A DNA stretch of 21,641 nt from JBJHBY01 sp050485745 (GCA_050485745.1 JBJHBY010000029.1:1-21641); one strand, 5' to 3'; positions 9,410 to 17,354 are shown, counted from the first letter of the stretch. Numbers and translations are program-made. Notes: a model not told the origin generated them from the sequence alone.

Positions 9410-10195
9410 ATGCGTATCGATCTCAGTGGCCAGGTTGGCCTGGTCACCGGCGCTGCCTCCGGCATTGGTGCCGCCATTGCACGACAGCTCATCGAGGCCG
9501 GCGCCAGCGTGCTGCTCACCGACCTCAACGATGCTGCCGGTTCTGCCCTCGCGGCTGAGCTGGGTGAACGTGCCCGCTATCGGCACTGCGATGTGACAAG
9601 GCTGGAAGACGTCGATGCGGCCTGTACGGATGCGGTGGCGGCCTTTGGCAAGCTGACCATCCTGGTCAACAATGCCGGCCTCGGCAGCCTCGGAGAGTGT
9701 TCCACCCTGCCCCTGGACGAGTGGCACAAGGTCATCGACGTCAACCTGCACGGTGTGTTCCACGGCTGTCGGGTCGGAGTCCCGCACCTGAAGGCGGCGG
9801 GGGGCGGCAGCATCATCAATACGGCGTCGCTGTCCGGCGTCCGTGCCGACCATGGTTTCGCGGCCTACAATGCCGCCAAGGCCGCGGTGATCAACCTCAC
9901 CCGCACCCTGGCACTGGATCACGGCAAGGAGGGTATCCGTGCCAACGCCATCTGTCCGGGCTGGATCGATACACCCCTGACCGAGGGCACGAAACTGTTC
10001 GAGCCCATTGCCGAGGCCTGGCGCCAGGCCATCCCCCTGGGGCGGGCCGGCACTGCGGAGGAGGTGGCCAATCTGGCCGTCTTCCTGGCCTCGCCTCTGG
10101 CCAGCTACATCACCGGTGCCGCCATGCTGGTCGACGGCGGGCTGGGCGTGAGCAATGGCCAGCCCAATATTCCACGTATCCTGGCAGGAGCATGA
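9410..10195 (+). CDS. SDR-family NAD-dependent oxidoreductase
   Basis: This is a 261-residue classical short-chain dehydrogenase/reductase, cytoplasmic, of the kind that interconverts alcohols and ketones. The Rossmann glycine motif GAASGIG is at residues 14-20, NNAG at 87-90, and the catalytic tetrad is Asn112, Ser140, Tyr153 and Lys157 (YNAAK). Asp38 at the end of the second strand suggests NAD rather than NADP. PGWIDTPL and VDGGLGV are standard C-terminal motifs. I chose ATG 9410 because the fold begins there; an upstream in-frame start at 9245 lies inside a hairpin. The ribosome site is weak (AAGGA, 12 bases away). The next gene starts 4 bases after the stop, so the two are probably co-expressed. 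Substrate unknown. Confidence 0.92.
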   Translation: MRIDLSGQVGLVTGAASGIGAAIARQLIEAGASVLLTDLNDAAGSALAAELGERARYRHCDVTRLEDVDAACTDAVAAFGKLTILVNNAGLGSLGECSTLPLDEWHKVIDVNLHGVFHGCRVGVPHLKAAGGGSIINTASLSGVRADHGFAAYNAAKAAVINLTRTLALDHGKEGIRANAICPGWIDTPLTEGTKLFEPIAEAWRQAIPLGRAGTAEEVANLAVFLASPLASYITGAAMLVDGGLGVSNGQPNIPRILAGA

Positions 10196-10199
10196 CCCC

Positions 10200-10667
10200 A
10201 TGAATACCAAACCGGAGTTCACACCCTACACGCAGCGCCAGGAACGCTTCGGCGAGTTCTTCATCAAGAATCTGGGCAGCATGCAGGTCCGCGTCTACGA
10301 GTGGACCGGCGGGCGCCTCTGGAATACCTTCCTCAAGGCGCCCTGTGCCATTCTCACCACCACCGGTCGCAAGTCTGGCAAGCCGCGCAAGGTGCCGCTG
10401 CTCTTCATGGAGGACGGCGACCGGGTGGTTATGGTGGCGTCCAAGGGTGGCATGAGCCGGCCACCGATCTGGTATCACAACCTGTGCGCCAACCCGGAGG
10501 CCACCATCCAGATCGGCAAGCGCAAGCGCCGCATGGTGGCCCGTGAGGCCACGCCGGAAGAAGAGGCAGTGCTGTGGCCTCGCCTTGAGGCGATCTACCC
10601 GGGCTACGCCGAATACCGTGCGCGCTGCGAGGGGGTGCGGCACATTCCGGTGATGATTTTCGAGTAG
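10200..10667 (+). CDS. Deazaflavin-dependent nitroreductase (DDN)-family protein
   Basis: This 155-residue protein has the split beta-barrel motifs of the DDN/F420-dependent reductase family: TTGRKSGKPR at residues 54-63, ASKGG at 80-84 and PPIWYHNLCANPE at 88-100. Characterised actinobacterial relatives use reduced F420 to reduce quinones or nitro compounds. Whether this one binds F420, FMN or something else cannot be read from the sequence. ATG 10200 has a GCAGGAG site about 8 bases upstream that overlaps the end of the SDR gene, indicating a two-gene unit. The stop codon TAG is formed by the first bases of a REP-like repeat (10664-10704). Family call is good; cofactor and substrate are open. 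Confidence 0.85.
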   Translation: MNTKPEFTPYTQRQERFGEFFIKNLGSMQVRVYEWTGGRLWNTFLKAPCAILTTTGRKSGKPRKVPLLFMEDGDRVVMVASKGGMSRPPIWYHNLCANPEATIQIGKRKRRMVAREATPEEEAVLWPRLEAIYPGYAEYRARCEGVRHIPVMIFE

Positions 10668-10704
10668 GCCGGGTTAGCCGCTGCGCGGCGTAACCCAGCG
10701 TCAC
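10664..10704 (+). repeat. REP-like palindrome, copy A1
   Basis: This 41-base element begins GTAGGC and ends AACCCAGCGTCAC. It folds as GGGTTA/TAACCC plus an inner GCCGC/GCGGC stem with a 3-base loop and one bulged G. It is 37/41 identical to copy A2 in inverted orientation, 90 bases away. Its TAG at 10665-10667 is the stop of the preceding gene. Confidence 0.85.
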
Positions 10705-10794
10705 TACCGAAGGTACATGATCTGTGGAATCTCTCACGCAGCTCCCCGGGGGATAGCGCCGAACCCGGGCACGGCACGGGTTCCCGTGAAGGTG

Positions 10795-10835
10795 GTGACG
10801 CTGGGTTACGCGGCGGAGCCGCTAACCCCGCCTAC
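10795..10835 (-). repeat. REP-like palindrome, copy A2 (inverted)
   Basis: This is the reverse-complement counterpart of A1, ending 19 bases before the L,D-transpeptidase start. Its inner stem is GCGGC/GCCGC, changed from A1 on both sides so that pairing is kept. With A1 it forms a head-to-head pair around 90 bases of noncoding DNA (10705-10794). Confidence 0.85.
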
Positions 10836-10854
10836 GGACACATGGAGGCCCATG

Positions 10855-12531
10855 ATGGCATTCGCCCGTATCCTGTTTTCCGCGATGCTCGCGGGTCTGT
10901 TGGTCGTGGACGCGCTGGCCGATGCCACGGAAACCCGTGAACGCCTGCGCCACCGCCTGGAGGTGTTGTCGGCCGAGGAACTGGTCGCCGCCGGCGAGCG
11001 CCTGCACGCGGGCGCACTCCTGCAACCGTTTTACGTGGCGCGGGGTTATGAGCCGGTATGGTTGCGCGAGGACGTGCCCAGTGTGGCCCTGTTGCGGCTC
11101 GATGAGGCCATTCGTGCGGCCTGGCGGGAGGGGCTGGAGCCGGAGCATTATCACCTCGAAGCCCTGCAGTCGACCCTGGCCACGGTGGTGGCGCAGCCGC
11201 GGGCCCGGCGCGATGCCCGACTTCTGGTGGATCTGGAGCTGCTGGCCTCGGACGCCTTTCTCACCCTGGCCCGGCACTATGCGGGAGGTCGGGTCGACCC
11301 GGTGACGGTCGATCCGGGCTGGTTCCTGCAGCGTGGCGACCTGGAATTGCTGTCCCTGCTCGAGGCCCTGGACGTGACCGATGCCGCGGCGGCGGGGCAG
11401 ACCCTCGACGCACTGCTGCCGGCACAGCCCGAGTATGACGCCCTGCGGCGACGCCTCGCGCTGCAGCGCGAGTTCGACGCCAATGGCCAGTGGACGCCGG
11501 TTGCGTCGGGGCCAATTCTGCGTGAGGGCGACCGGGATGAGCGCGTCATGGCCCTGCGTGGCCGCCTGGCCGAACTCGGGGATCTGGCCGCGGATGCGGC
11601 TGAAGCCGATGACGCGGCGCGGTTCGATACCGCGCTGGCAGCGGCCCTGAGGCGCTTTCAGGAGCGACATGGCCTGGACCCCGACGGGGTGCTTGGACCG
11701 CGCAGCCTCACCGCCCTGAACGTGCCACCGGAGGCGCGCATCGCCCAGTTGCGGGTGAACATGGAGCGCTGGCGCTGGTTGCCCCGGGACCTCGGCGAGG
11801 AGCACATCCTGGTCAATATCGCCGGTTTTTACATGCGTGTTGTCGCCGGCGGTGAGGAAGTGATGCGCCAGCGCGTCATCGTGGGTCGTCCCTACCGGCG
11901 CACCCCGGTATTCACGGGTCGCATGACGTATCTGGTGCTGAACCCCTCCTGGGAGGTGCCCCACAGCCTGGCGGTGCGTGATCAGCTGCCCCTGATCCGG
12001 CAGAACCCCGCCTATCTTGAGGAGATGGGCTTCAGTGTTCTGCAGGGCTGGGGTGCGGAGGAGCGCCGTGTTGACCCCGCTGGCATCGATTGGGCGGCCC
12101 TGGGTCCCCGCAACTTCCCCTATCGCCTGCGCCAGGCGCCGGGGCCGCGCAATGCCCTCGGGCAGGCCAAGTTCATGTTCCCCAACCGGCACAATGTCTA
12201 CCTGCACGACACGCCGGCCCGGGGTCTGTTTGCCAAGGATGAGCGCGCGGCCAGCTCGGGCTGCATCCGCGTCAGTGACCCGATGGCCCTGGCCGAGTGG
12301 CTGCTGTCGGGTCCGGGCCGGCCGACGGTCATGGAACGGACCCGCATCGAGCAGACCCTGGCATCGGGTCGCGAGACTACCGTGCGCCTGGGGCGGGCCC
12401 TGCCCGTGCACCTGCTGTACTGGACGGCCTGGGTTGAGGACGACGGTCGCGTGCATTATGTGCGCGACGTCTATGATCGCGATGCGGCCCTGCTGGAGGC
12501 CCTTGACCGGGCACCCTTCACCGCTCTATAA
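10855..12531 (+). CDS. L,D-transpeptidase of the YcbB/LdtD type
   Basis: This periplasmic enzyme forms 3-3 (mDAP-mDAP) peptidoglycan cross-links using a Cys nucleophile. It has 558 residues (E. coli LdtD 615). It has a signal peptide (residues 1-22, ending ALADA), an N-terminal helical scaffold domain, a peptidoglycan-binding domain (about residues 222-290, RFQERHGLDPDGVLGPRSL), and a YkuD catalytic domain from about 315. Active-site residues are His451 in YLHDTPARGLF and Cys470 in SSGCIRVSDP. LNPSWEVPHS is the conserved strand. GGAGG at 10844-10848 favours ATG 10855 over the adjacent ATG 10852; the open frame upstream to 10717 runs through repeat A2 and is not coding. The next gene is a MepK-like peptidase, a functional pairing known from E. 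coli. Confidence 0.93.
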   Translation: MAFARILFSAMLAGLLVVDALADATETRERLRHRLEVLSAEELVAAGERLHAGALLQPFYVARGYEPVWLREDVPSVALLRLDEAIRAAWREGLEPEHYHLEALQSTLATVVAQPRARRDARLLVDLELLASDAFLTLARHYAGGRVDPVTVDPGWFLQRGDLELLSLLEALDVTDAAAAGQTLDALLPAQPEYDALRRRLALQREFDANGQWTPVASGPILREGDRDERVMALRGRLAELGDLAADAAEADDAARFDTALAAALRRFQERHGLDPDGVLGPRSLTALNVPPEARIAQLRVNMERWRWLPRDLGEEHILVNIAGFYMRVVAGGEEVMRQRVIVGRPYRRTPVFTGRMTYLVLNPSWEVPHSLAVRDQLPLIRQNPAYLEEMGFSVLQGWGAEERRVDPAGIDWAALGPRNFPYRLRQAPGPRNALGQAKFMFPNRHNVYLHDTPARGLFAKDERAASSGCIRVSDPMALAEWLLSGPGRPTVMERTRIEQTLASGRETTVRLGRALPVHLLYWTAWVEDDGRVHYVRDVYDRDAALLEALDRAPFTAL

Positions 12532-12534
12532 CGG

Positions 12535-12563
12535 CAGGGTCCGCCGCGGCTGCGTGGACCCTG
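12535..12563. other. Hairpin just after the L,D-transpeptidase stop
   Basis: CAGGGTCC (12535-12542) and GGACCCTG (12556-12563) form a perfect 8-bp stem 3 bases after the stop. No U-tract follows on either strand, so it may protect the mRNA end or cause weak termination. Confidence 0.4.
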
Positions 12564-12691
12564 GCCAGTCCGGGGCCGGCGGGGACACCCCGCTGCCACG
12601 TGACGATGCCTGCATGCTCGCCGAATTGCCCGCCAGCCTTTTGCCTGCTTTTTTGTTGTTGTGTCTCCCGTTGTGCGTTCTCCAGTGCTGC

Positions 12692-13717
12692 ATGCTCCTG
12701 CGCCGGGCTTGCGGGCGCAACGTGCTTTTCCCGCCCGGCTTGCCCCTGTCTCGCACGGCGCCGCGCAAGGCTCTGCTGCCTGCCGTTCTCGTGCTTGCCC
12801 TGGTCAGCCCGGTGGCGTTCGCCGAGCCCGCGGCTTTTGATCCGGGGCGTGCCGCATTCAGCCTGCGCGCCGGTGAGCGGGTGGTGGACTACCGCGAGTT
12901 TGCCGTGTTCCTGATGCCGGGGGCGGAGTTGTCCCTGCAGGTGCTGGAGCCGCGGGGCGCTGTTTTCGCCCTGGAGGTCGGTGGCCTCTCGCTGTCGGAT
13001 CAGGGGCGTGGCAAGTGGCGCTGGCGAGCGCCCGAGAAGCCCGGTCTGCACGTGGCCCGGGTGCGTCGTGCGGATGGCGAGAGCATGACCCTGAACCTGG
13101 TGGTGATGCGCCGTGCCAGCGACATCCGCGATGGCTACCTCAACGGCTATCGCATGGGCCAGTATCCCGCCGAACCACTGCGCGGTAACCCGATCTACCT
13201 GCCGCCCAAGGGTTTTATCGAGGTCACTCCGGAGCTGGCCTCTCTGCGCGTCTCACCCAATTTCACCCTGGGGCAGTTCCTCTGCAAGCAGCAGCCAGAT
13301 CGCTGGCCCAAGTACCTCGCCCTGCGTGAGCCACTGCTCAAGAAACTGGAGCTGCTCCTGGAGGAGGTCAACCGGCGCGGCATCCACACCGATACCTTCA
13401 CGGTGATGAGCGGTTATCGCACGCCCTGGTACAATGCCGCGATTGGCAACGGGCTTTACTCGCGCCACGTCTGGGGTGGGGCCGCGGATATCTTCATCGA
13501 TACCGTGGGCGACGGTCGCATGGATGATCTCAATGGCGATGGCGTGGTCGACCTGGCCGATGCCGAGGTATTGCACCGCATCGTCGACGAGCTGTTCAGC
13601 TCGCCGTTGCCCCATCCTCTCAGCGGCGGCCTGGGCCTTTACGGCCCGCGCCCCCACCGCGGGCCCTTCGTGCACGTCGATGCCCGCGGGCACGAAGCCC
13701 GCTGGGCCATGCCGTAG
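12692..13717 (+). CDS. M15-family (MepK/YcbK-like) peptidoglycan peptidase with EF-hand-like loop
   Basis: This is a zinc peptidase of the M15/DUF882 type; the E. coli relative MepK hydrolyses cross-links including those made by L,D-transpeptidases. From ATG 12692 it has 341 residues. It has a signal peptide (hydrophobic core LLPAVLVLALVSPVAFA, cleavage near residue 44), a beta-rich N-terminal domain (about 45-140), and a C-terminal catalytic domain with zinc ligands His259 and Asp266 (SRHVWGGAAD) and His328 (FVHVD). A 12-residue loop matching an EF-hand, D-x-N-x-D-G-x-V-D-x-x-D, occupies residues 279-290. The start is uncertain: ATG 12614, ATG 12692 and GTG 12722 are all in frame and none has a good ribosome site. 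The stop TAG comes from repeat A3. Confidence 0.82.
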   Translation: MLLRRACGRNVLFPPGLPLSRTAPRKALLPAVLVLALVSPVAFAEPAAFDPGRAAFSLRAGERVVDYREFAVFLMPGAELSLQVLEPRGAVFALEVGGLSLSDQGRGKWRWRAPEKPGLHVARVRRADGESMTLNLVVMRRASDIRDGYLNGYRMGQYPAEPLRGNPIYLPPKGFIEVTPELASLRVSPNFTLGQFLCKQQPDRWPKYLALREPLLKKLELLLEEVNRRGIHTDTFTVMSGYRTPWYNAAIGNGLYSRHVWGGAADIFIDTVGDGRMDDLNGDGVVDLADAEVLHRIVDELFSSPLPHPLSGGLGLYGPRPHRGPFVHVDARGHEARWAMP

Positions 13718-13751
13718 GCTGGGTTAGCGGCGAAGCCGCGTAACCCAGCGT
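13714..13751 (+). repeat. REP-like palindrome, copy A3
   Basis: This third copy of the family at 10664 and 10795 lies 3 kb away in the same orientation as A1. Its stem is GCTGGGTTA/TAACCCAGC plus inner GCGGC/GCCGC around a GAA loop. It directly follows the M15 peptidase gene and supplies its TAG stop (13715-13717). Confidence 0.85.
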
Positions 13752-13855
13752 TCTCACCGTCATCTCATCTCGCACGCAGCGGGTTTCGGAACGACCCCAA
13801 GAAGCTTCCCGCCGTTGGAGTACATGCCACGGAACCGCTCCGGGAGCCGCACCAC

Positions 13856-15643
13856 TCAGGGACTGCAGCCCAGCTCACGGTATTCCGCATCGTTCCAGTA
13901 GCGGCTGCGCTGGAACATTTCCCAGTAGGTTTCGCAGCGCTGCGCGTCGTCGGAGTAGCGCGGATCGCTGGCCAGGGCCTGTTTCAGTGTGGCCATGTCC
14001 AGCACCTCATTCGACATGTGCGAGCCTGCAGCGTCGGCGCTGTCGAGGATCATGAAGCGGCGTTCCCCGTCTTCGCCGGGCCAGGGCTGCCACTCGGGCA
14101 GCTCCCCCCGCATGCCGCGGCCCGGGCGGCCATCCCGGGCGAACGCTGCCCACCAGCTGGTCATCTGTCGCGACAGGGCCATGGCGTCATCGAGGTTGCC
14201 GTCGTCGAAGACACCGGGCAGGGCGACACCGGTGCGGAAATCCCCGAAGACAAAGGGCGCCTCCAGGCCATGCGCCGCCTTCAGCACTGTCCCCGCGTCG
14301 AACAGCCACCCCGCGCGGCCCCGGTCCCAGTCGAAGCGATAGGCCCAGACATCATCGCGACCCTGGCTCAGCTGATCCGCCAGTTCAGTGACGGCGCTGG
14401 CAGTCCAGCGCCCGGAGCGGTACTCATTTTCGCGCTCGAAGCGGGCGGCATCCACCACCCTCGGGAACAGGCCGAAGCGGCGCCGGATCATACGCTCGTC
14501 GCCGAGCATGAACAGAGTCATTTCATCGCGGTTGGTGCCGGTGATCACGGGCACGGCGTTGTGGCGTGCCGGATCGCTGAACACCTCGGGATAGTCTTCC
14601 CGGGGCAGAACCGCGCCGTCGCGGATCATCTGTGGCAACCGGTACATGCCGAACTCCCGCCGCGGCCAGGCGCTCAGCAACTGCTCATAGGGCAGGGCGC
14701 GCAGCTGTACCATCAGGGCGTCCGCATCCATGTCGCGAAGAACATCCCCGGCCTGCTGCTCGTCCCTGGCCAGACCCGCCGCGACCAGCAGCCGGGGCAG
14801 GACCTCGCCGCTGTTGCCCGGGTGACCGTGCGCCGGTTCCTCGGCCTCGGCCACGCTCACGGTATCGGTGAGGCCACTCTGGATAATGGCACCGTGAAAC
14901 AGGCCCGCCGCGGGGGGTGACGCCAGCAGGGCGACGATGATGCGACCGCCGGCGGACTGGCCGAACAGGGTCACCCGCTGCGGATCGCCGCCAAAGGCGG
15001 CGATGTTGTCGCGCACCCAGCGCAGCGCCTCGACCATGTCCAGCACGCCGTAGTTGCCGGAGGCATCGAAAGGGTTGTCGCTGCTCTCGCGCAGTGCCGC
15101 GTGACTGAACCAGCCCAGGGCACCGAGGCGGTAATTGATGGCGACCACAACCTGGTCGTGGCGCGCCGCCAGGGTGCTGGCGTTGTAGGCGCCGGCGTGA
15201 CCGATGGTGTTGCCGCCGCCGTGGATCCAGACCAGCACCGGGCGCCCGCCTCCATCCCGCAGGGCCTGCTGTGGCGCCCACACGTTCAGGTAGAGGCAGT
15301 CCTCGTCACCGGCGGGCTTGCCCCAGCGCCACACCCGCAGGCCGACGTTCTGGCCACTGGCCAGCTGCGGGCAGAAGCGGTCGCCGTCGGTGGCTTCGCG
15401 CAGGCCCTGCCAGGCTTGCGCGGGCCGCGGCGCGCGCCAGCGCCGGTCACCGGTCGGTGGGTCCGCGTAGGGAATGCCCAGCCAGGCGAAGGTGTCACCG
15501 GAATCGGCGATGCCCACCAGAGCCCCCTGGCCGATATCGACCCGGCTGCGCGCATCGGCTTCCGGGCCGGCTGTGGGCCACCACAGGCGCAGCACCAGGG
15601 CGCCCAGTACCAGCAGGATGACGAGAGCAAGGAATTTTTTCAT
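13856..15643 (-). CDS. Type-B carboxylesterase, membrane-anchored or exported
   Basis: This is a 595-residue alpha/beta hydrolase of the carboxylesterase type-B (cholinesterase-like) family, hydrolysing carboxylic esters. The N-terminus MKKFLALVILLVLGALVLRL is a signal anchor or export signal, with no lipobox. Family motifs are EDCLYLNVW (residues 114-122), the oxyanion HGGGN (141-145), and the nucleophile Ser230 in FGQSAGG. A probable acid lies in GTNRDEM and the catalytic His in KAAHGLEAPFVFG. The start ATG 15643 has no strong ribosome site. The gene stands alone: its 3' end faces the M15 gene, and a candidate promoter lies in the 241-bp gap upstream. The true substrate is unknown; neighbours suggest hydrophobic esters. 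Confidence 0.93.
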   Translation of the reverse strand: MKKFLALVILLVLGALVLRLWWPTAGPEADARSRVDIGQGALVGIADSGDTFAWLGIPYADPPTGDRRWRAPRPAQAWQGLREATDGDRFCPQLASGQNVGLRVWRWGKPAGDEDCLYLNVWAPQQALRDGGGRPVLVWIHGGGNTIGHAGAYNASTLAARHDQVVVAINYRLGALGWFSHAALRESSDNPFDASGNYGVLDMVEALRWVRDNIAAFGGDPQRVTLFGQSAGGRIIVALLASPPAAGLFHGAIIQSGLTDTVSVAEAEEPAHGHPGNSGEVLPRLLVAAGLARDEQQAGDVLRDMDADALMVQLRALPYEQLLSAWPRREFGMYRLPQMIRDGAVLPREDYPEVFSDPARHNAVPVITGTNRDEMTLFMLGDERMIRRRFGLFPRVVDAARFERENEYRSGRWTASAVTELADQLSQGRDDVWAYRFDWDRGRAGWLFDAGTVLKAAHGLEAPFVFGDFRTGVALPGVFDDGNLDDAMALSRQMTSWWAAFARDGRPGRGMRGELPEWQPWPGEDGERRFMILDSADAAGSHMSNEVLDMATLKQALASDPRYSDDAQRCETYWEMFQRSRYWNDAEYRELGCSP

Positions 15644-15676
15644 GGGCTGCCCGTTCCGGTGTGGTTATTGTTGTAC

Positions 15677-15729
15677 GCCCTTGAAATACGGGTGCCAATA
15701 CAAAGCTTTGCTTGTATCTGTTCAAGGGC
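15677..15729 (-). promoter_or_regulatory. Candidate esterase promoter within an inverted repeat
   Basis: On the minus strand, TTGAAC (15725-15720) and TGTATT (15702-15697) are spaced 17 bp apart, each a 4/6 match to sigma-70 boxes. Perfect 9-bp arms GCCCTTGAA (15677-15685) and TTCAAGGGC (15721-15729) flank the promoter, with an inner ATACAA(A)GC/GCTTGTAT stem. This could be an operator. The rest of the gap 15644-15884 shows nothing further. Confidence 0.35.
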
Positions 15730-15884
15730 TCGCGCCTGGTCTTGCGCTGGTCGGCGGCACATCCCGGTACCGCTCAGGATGTATCCCGCGATCAATCCTG
15801 GCCGGGCGAATCGTTTGGGTATCGCACGAAACAAGGGGCGAAGTGGATAGGGTCTGGCAGAATAATCCCGGGAGTTCAGGGTGA

Positions 15885-17318
15885 TCAAGCAGATGACTCC
15901 GCCTCGACGACATCGAAGTCCGCAAGACGACCGCGGACCGCACTGATACCATAATGGAACGCCAGCACTGAGGCTGGCCATTGACGTACTTCCGTGCCCT
16001 CCAGCCGCGCCAGGCCAAACTGGCTCCGTGTCGTGGCCCACACCGGCGACAGGCCGTTCTTTCTGGCGAACCGGATCAGGCCGCGCAGGGCGTCGGGCTT
16101 GTTCGCATACTTGTCGCTCCACTTGATTTCCAGCGCGGCCGTGGGTTTCAGGGCCGGTGACGATTCCACCAGATCCACCTCGCAGTCGTCACTACCCCAG
16201 CGGGCATAGTTGAGGCGTGTTCCCTGGTGGAAGCGTTGGGCGAACAGGGCTGTTTCCACCAGATGGCCGAACTCGGGGGCCGATGCCTTGCGCTCACCGA
16301 ATAGCCCGGTGTACATCGCCGGGTTGGTCAGGTAAATCTTGAAGCTGCGTTCGCGCTGGTAGCGCTTGCCGTCCTGGTCCACCCTGAACACCCGTTTGAT
16401 GAGAAAGGCAGCTTCCAGATACTCGATATAGCGCTGGATGGTTTGCTTGCCCACGCCACTGCGCTGGGACAGTGGCTCGAATGCCACTTCCTCTGCAGTG
16501 TTGAAGGCCAGTAGTGTGAACAGGGAGTTCAGCTCCTGAATGTCCTTGATGCCGTAAAGCTGAGGCAGGTCTCGCAACAGCACCTTGTCCACGATGTCTG
16601 ATTTCACGAACCGTTCGGGGTTGTCCCGCACGGTGGGTGACAGTGCCAGTTCCGGATAGCCGCCATAGTTCACATAGTCCACGAACTGGACATTCAGCGC
16701 TTCGATATCCGTCAGCGCATAGCGCTGCGACTCGATTTCCCGGATTGCCGGGTCCTCCGGGCGCAGCTGCAAATATTCTGAGAATGTCAGTGGGGGCAGC
16801 AGGAAGTCGGTGAAACGCCCGGCCCCTGATTCAGTGCTCTGGCGCTTGAGCGCCGCGGCGGCCGAGCCGGACACCAGAATGCGCAGGTCCGGGCGGTGGT
16901 CTACCAATGGCTTGAGGTGCTTTTCCCAGTCCTTGTGCGACTGGATCTCGTCGAAGAACAGAAACCGGGGCGGCTTGCATCCCGGGGTGGCCTGCTCGAT
17001 CTGGCGGATCAGGGTCTCCAGCGACTGCCCGTGCAACAGGGGGTGATCCATCGCGACATAGGCAATGCGCGGGCCGGCGACCCCTTGCTGCAACAGGTCG
17101 GCGATCAGGTGGCGGATCAGGATGGTTTTTCCCACCCGGCGTGGCCCAAGCAGCACCACGGCACGGCGCAGGGCGGGCTCCAGCAGTAGCCGCCGAACTG
17201 GCGCCAGATAAGCCCGGGGGCGCAACTGAACGGTATCGTGATCCATGTGGCCGCTCTTCCACCACGGGTTCAGCCGCCTAAGGTGCTCTGTAACCTGTTG
17301 ACCAGAAACGTCTTTCAT
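15885..17318 (-). CDS. AAA ATPase with DUF4143 C-terminal domain
   Basis: This 477-residue P-loop protein belongs to the widespread AAA_14/DUF4143 family. Walker A GPRRVGKT is at residues 58-65 and Walker B FLFFDE at 119-124, followed by SGSAAAAL (sensor-like). The middle has a helix-turn-helix-like segment (SQRSGVGKQTIQRYIEYLEAAFLI). The C-terminal part carries a PD-(D/E)xK-like pattern, EVDLVES then ALEIKWS. Family members are common, variable between strains and of uncertain role; some are suspected of DNA-related or toxin-antitoxin functions. No partner gene is adjacent, so it looks like a stand-alone accessory gene. The ATG at 17318 has no strong ribosome site, and a palindrome lies just upstream. 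Confidence 0.88.
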   Translation of the reverse strand: MKDVSGQQVTEHLRRLNPWWKSGHMDHDTVQLRPRAYLAPVRRLLLEPALRRAVVLLGPRRVGKTILIRHLIADLLQQGVAGPRIAYVAMDHPLLHGQSLETLIRQIEQATPGCKPPRFLFFDEIQSHKDWEKHLKPLVDHRPDLRILVSGSAAAALKRQSTESGAGRFTDFLLPPLTFSEYLQLRPEDPAIREIESQRYALTDIEALNVQFVDYVNYGGYPELALSPTVRDNPERFVKSDIVDKVLLRDLPQLYGIKDIQELNSLFTLLAFNTAEEVAFEPLSQRSGVGKQTIQRYIEYLEAAFLIKRVFRVDQDGKRYQRERSFKIYLTNPAMYTGLFGERKASAPEFGHLVETALFAQRFHQGTRLNYARWGSDDCEVDLVESSPALKPTAALEIKWSDKYANKPDALRGLIRFARKNGLSPVWATTRSQFGLARLEGTEVRQWPASVLAFHYGISAVRGRLADFDVVEAESSA

Positions 17319-17330
17319 TAAGAATCCGAC

Positions 17331-17354
17331 TTAAGCACAGTGCTCTATGCTTAA
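17331..17354. promoter_or_regulatory. Palindrome upstream of the AAA/DUF4143 gene
   Basis: TTAAGCA (17331-17337) and TGCTTAA (17348-17354) form a perfect 7-bp inverted repeat with a 10-base spacer, starting 13 bases upstream of the ATPase start. Its position suits an operator over the promoter or leader. No clear -10/-35 pair is visible. Confidence 0.35.

Noticed and set aside
10822..12456. Long minus-strand open frame opposite the L,D-transpeptidase gene
   Set aside because: It is a shadow of a gene with intact catalytic motifs; its translation is low-complexity and resembles no known family.
15885..17318. Defence island around the AAA/DUF4143 ATPase
   Set aside because: No other defence-like gene, integrase or tRNA is adjacent; the flanking genes are an esterase and a TonB receptor.
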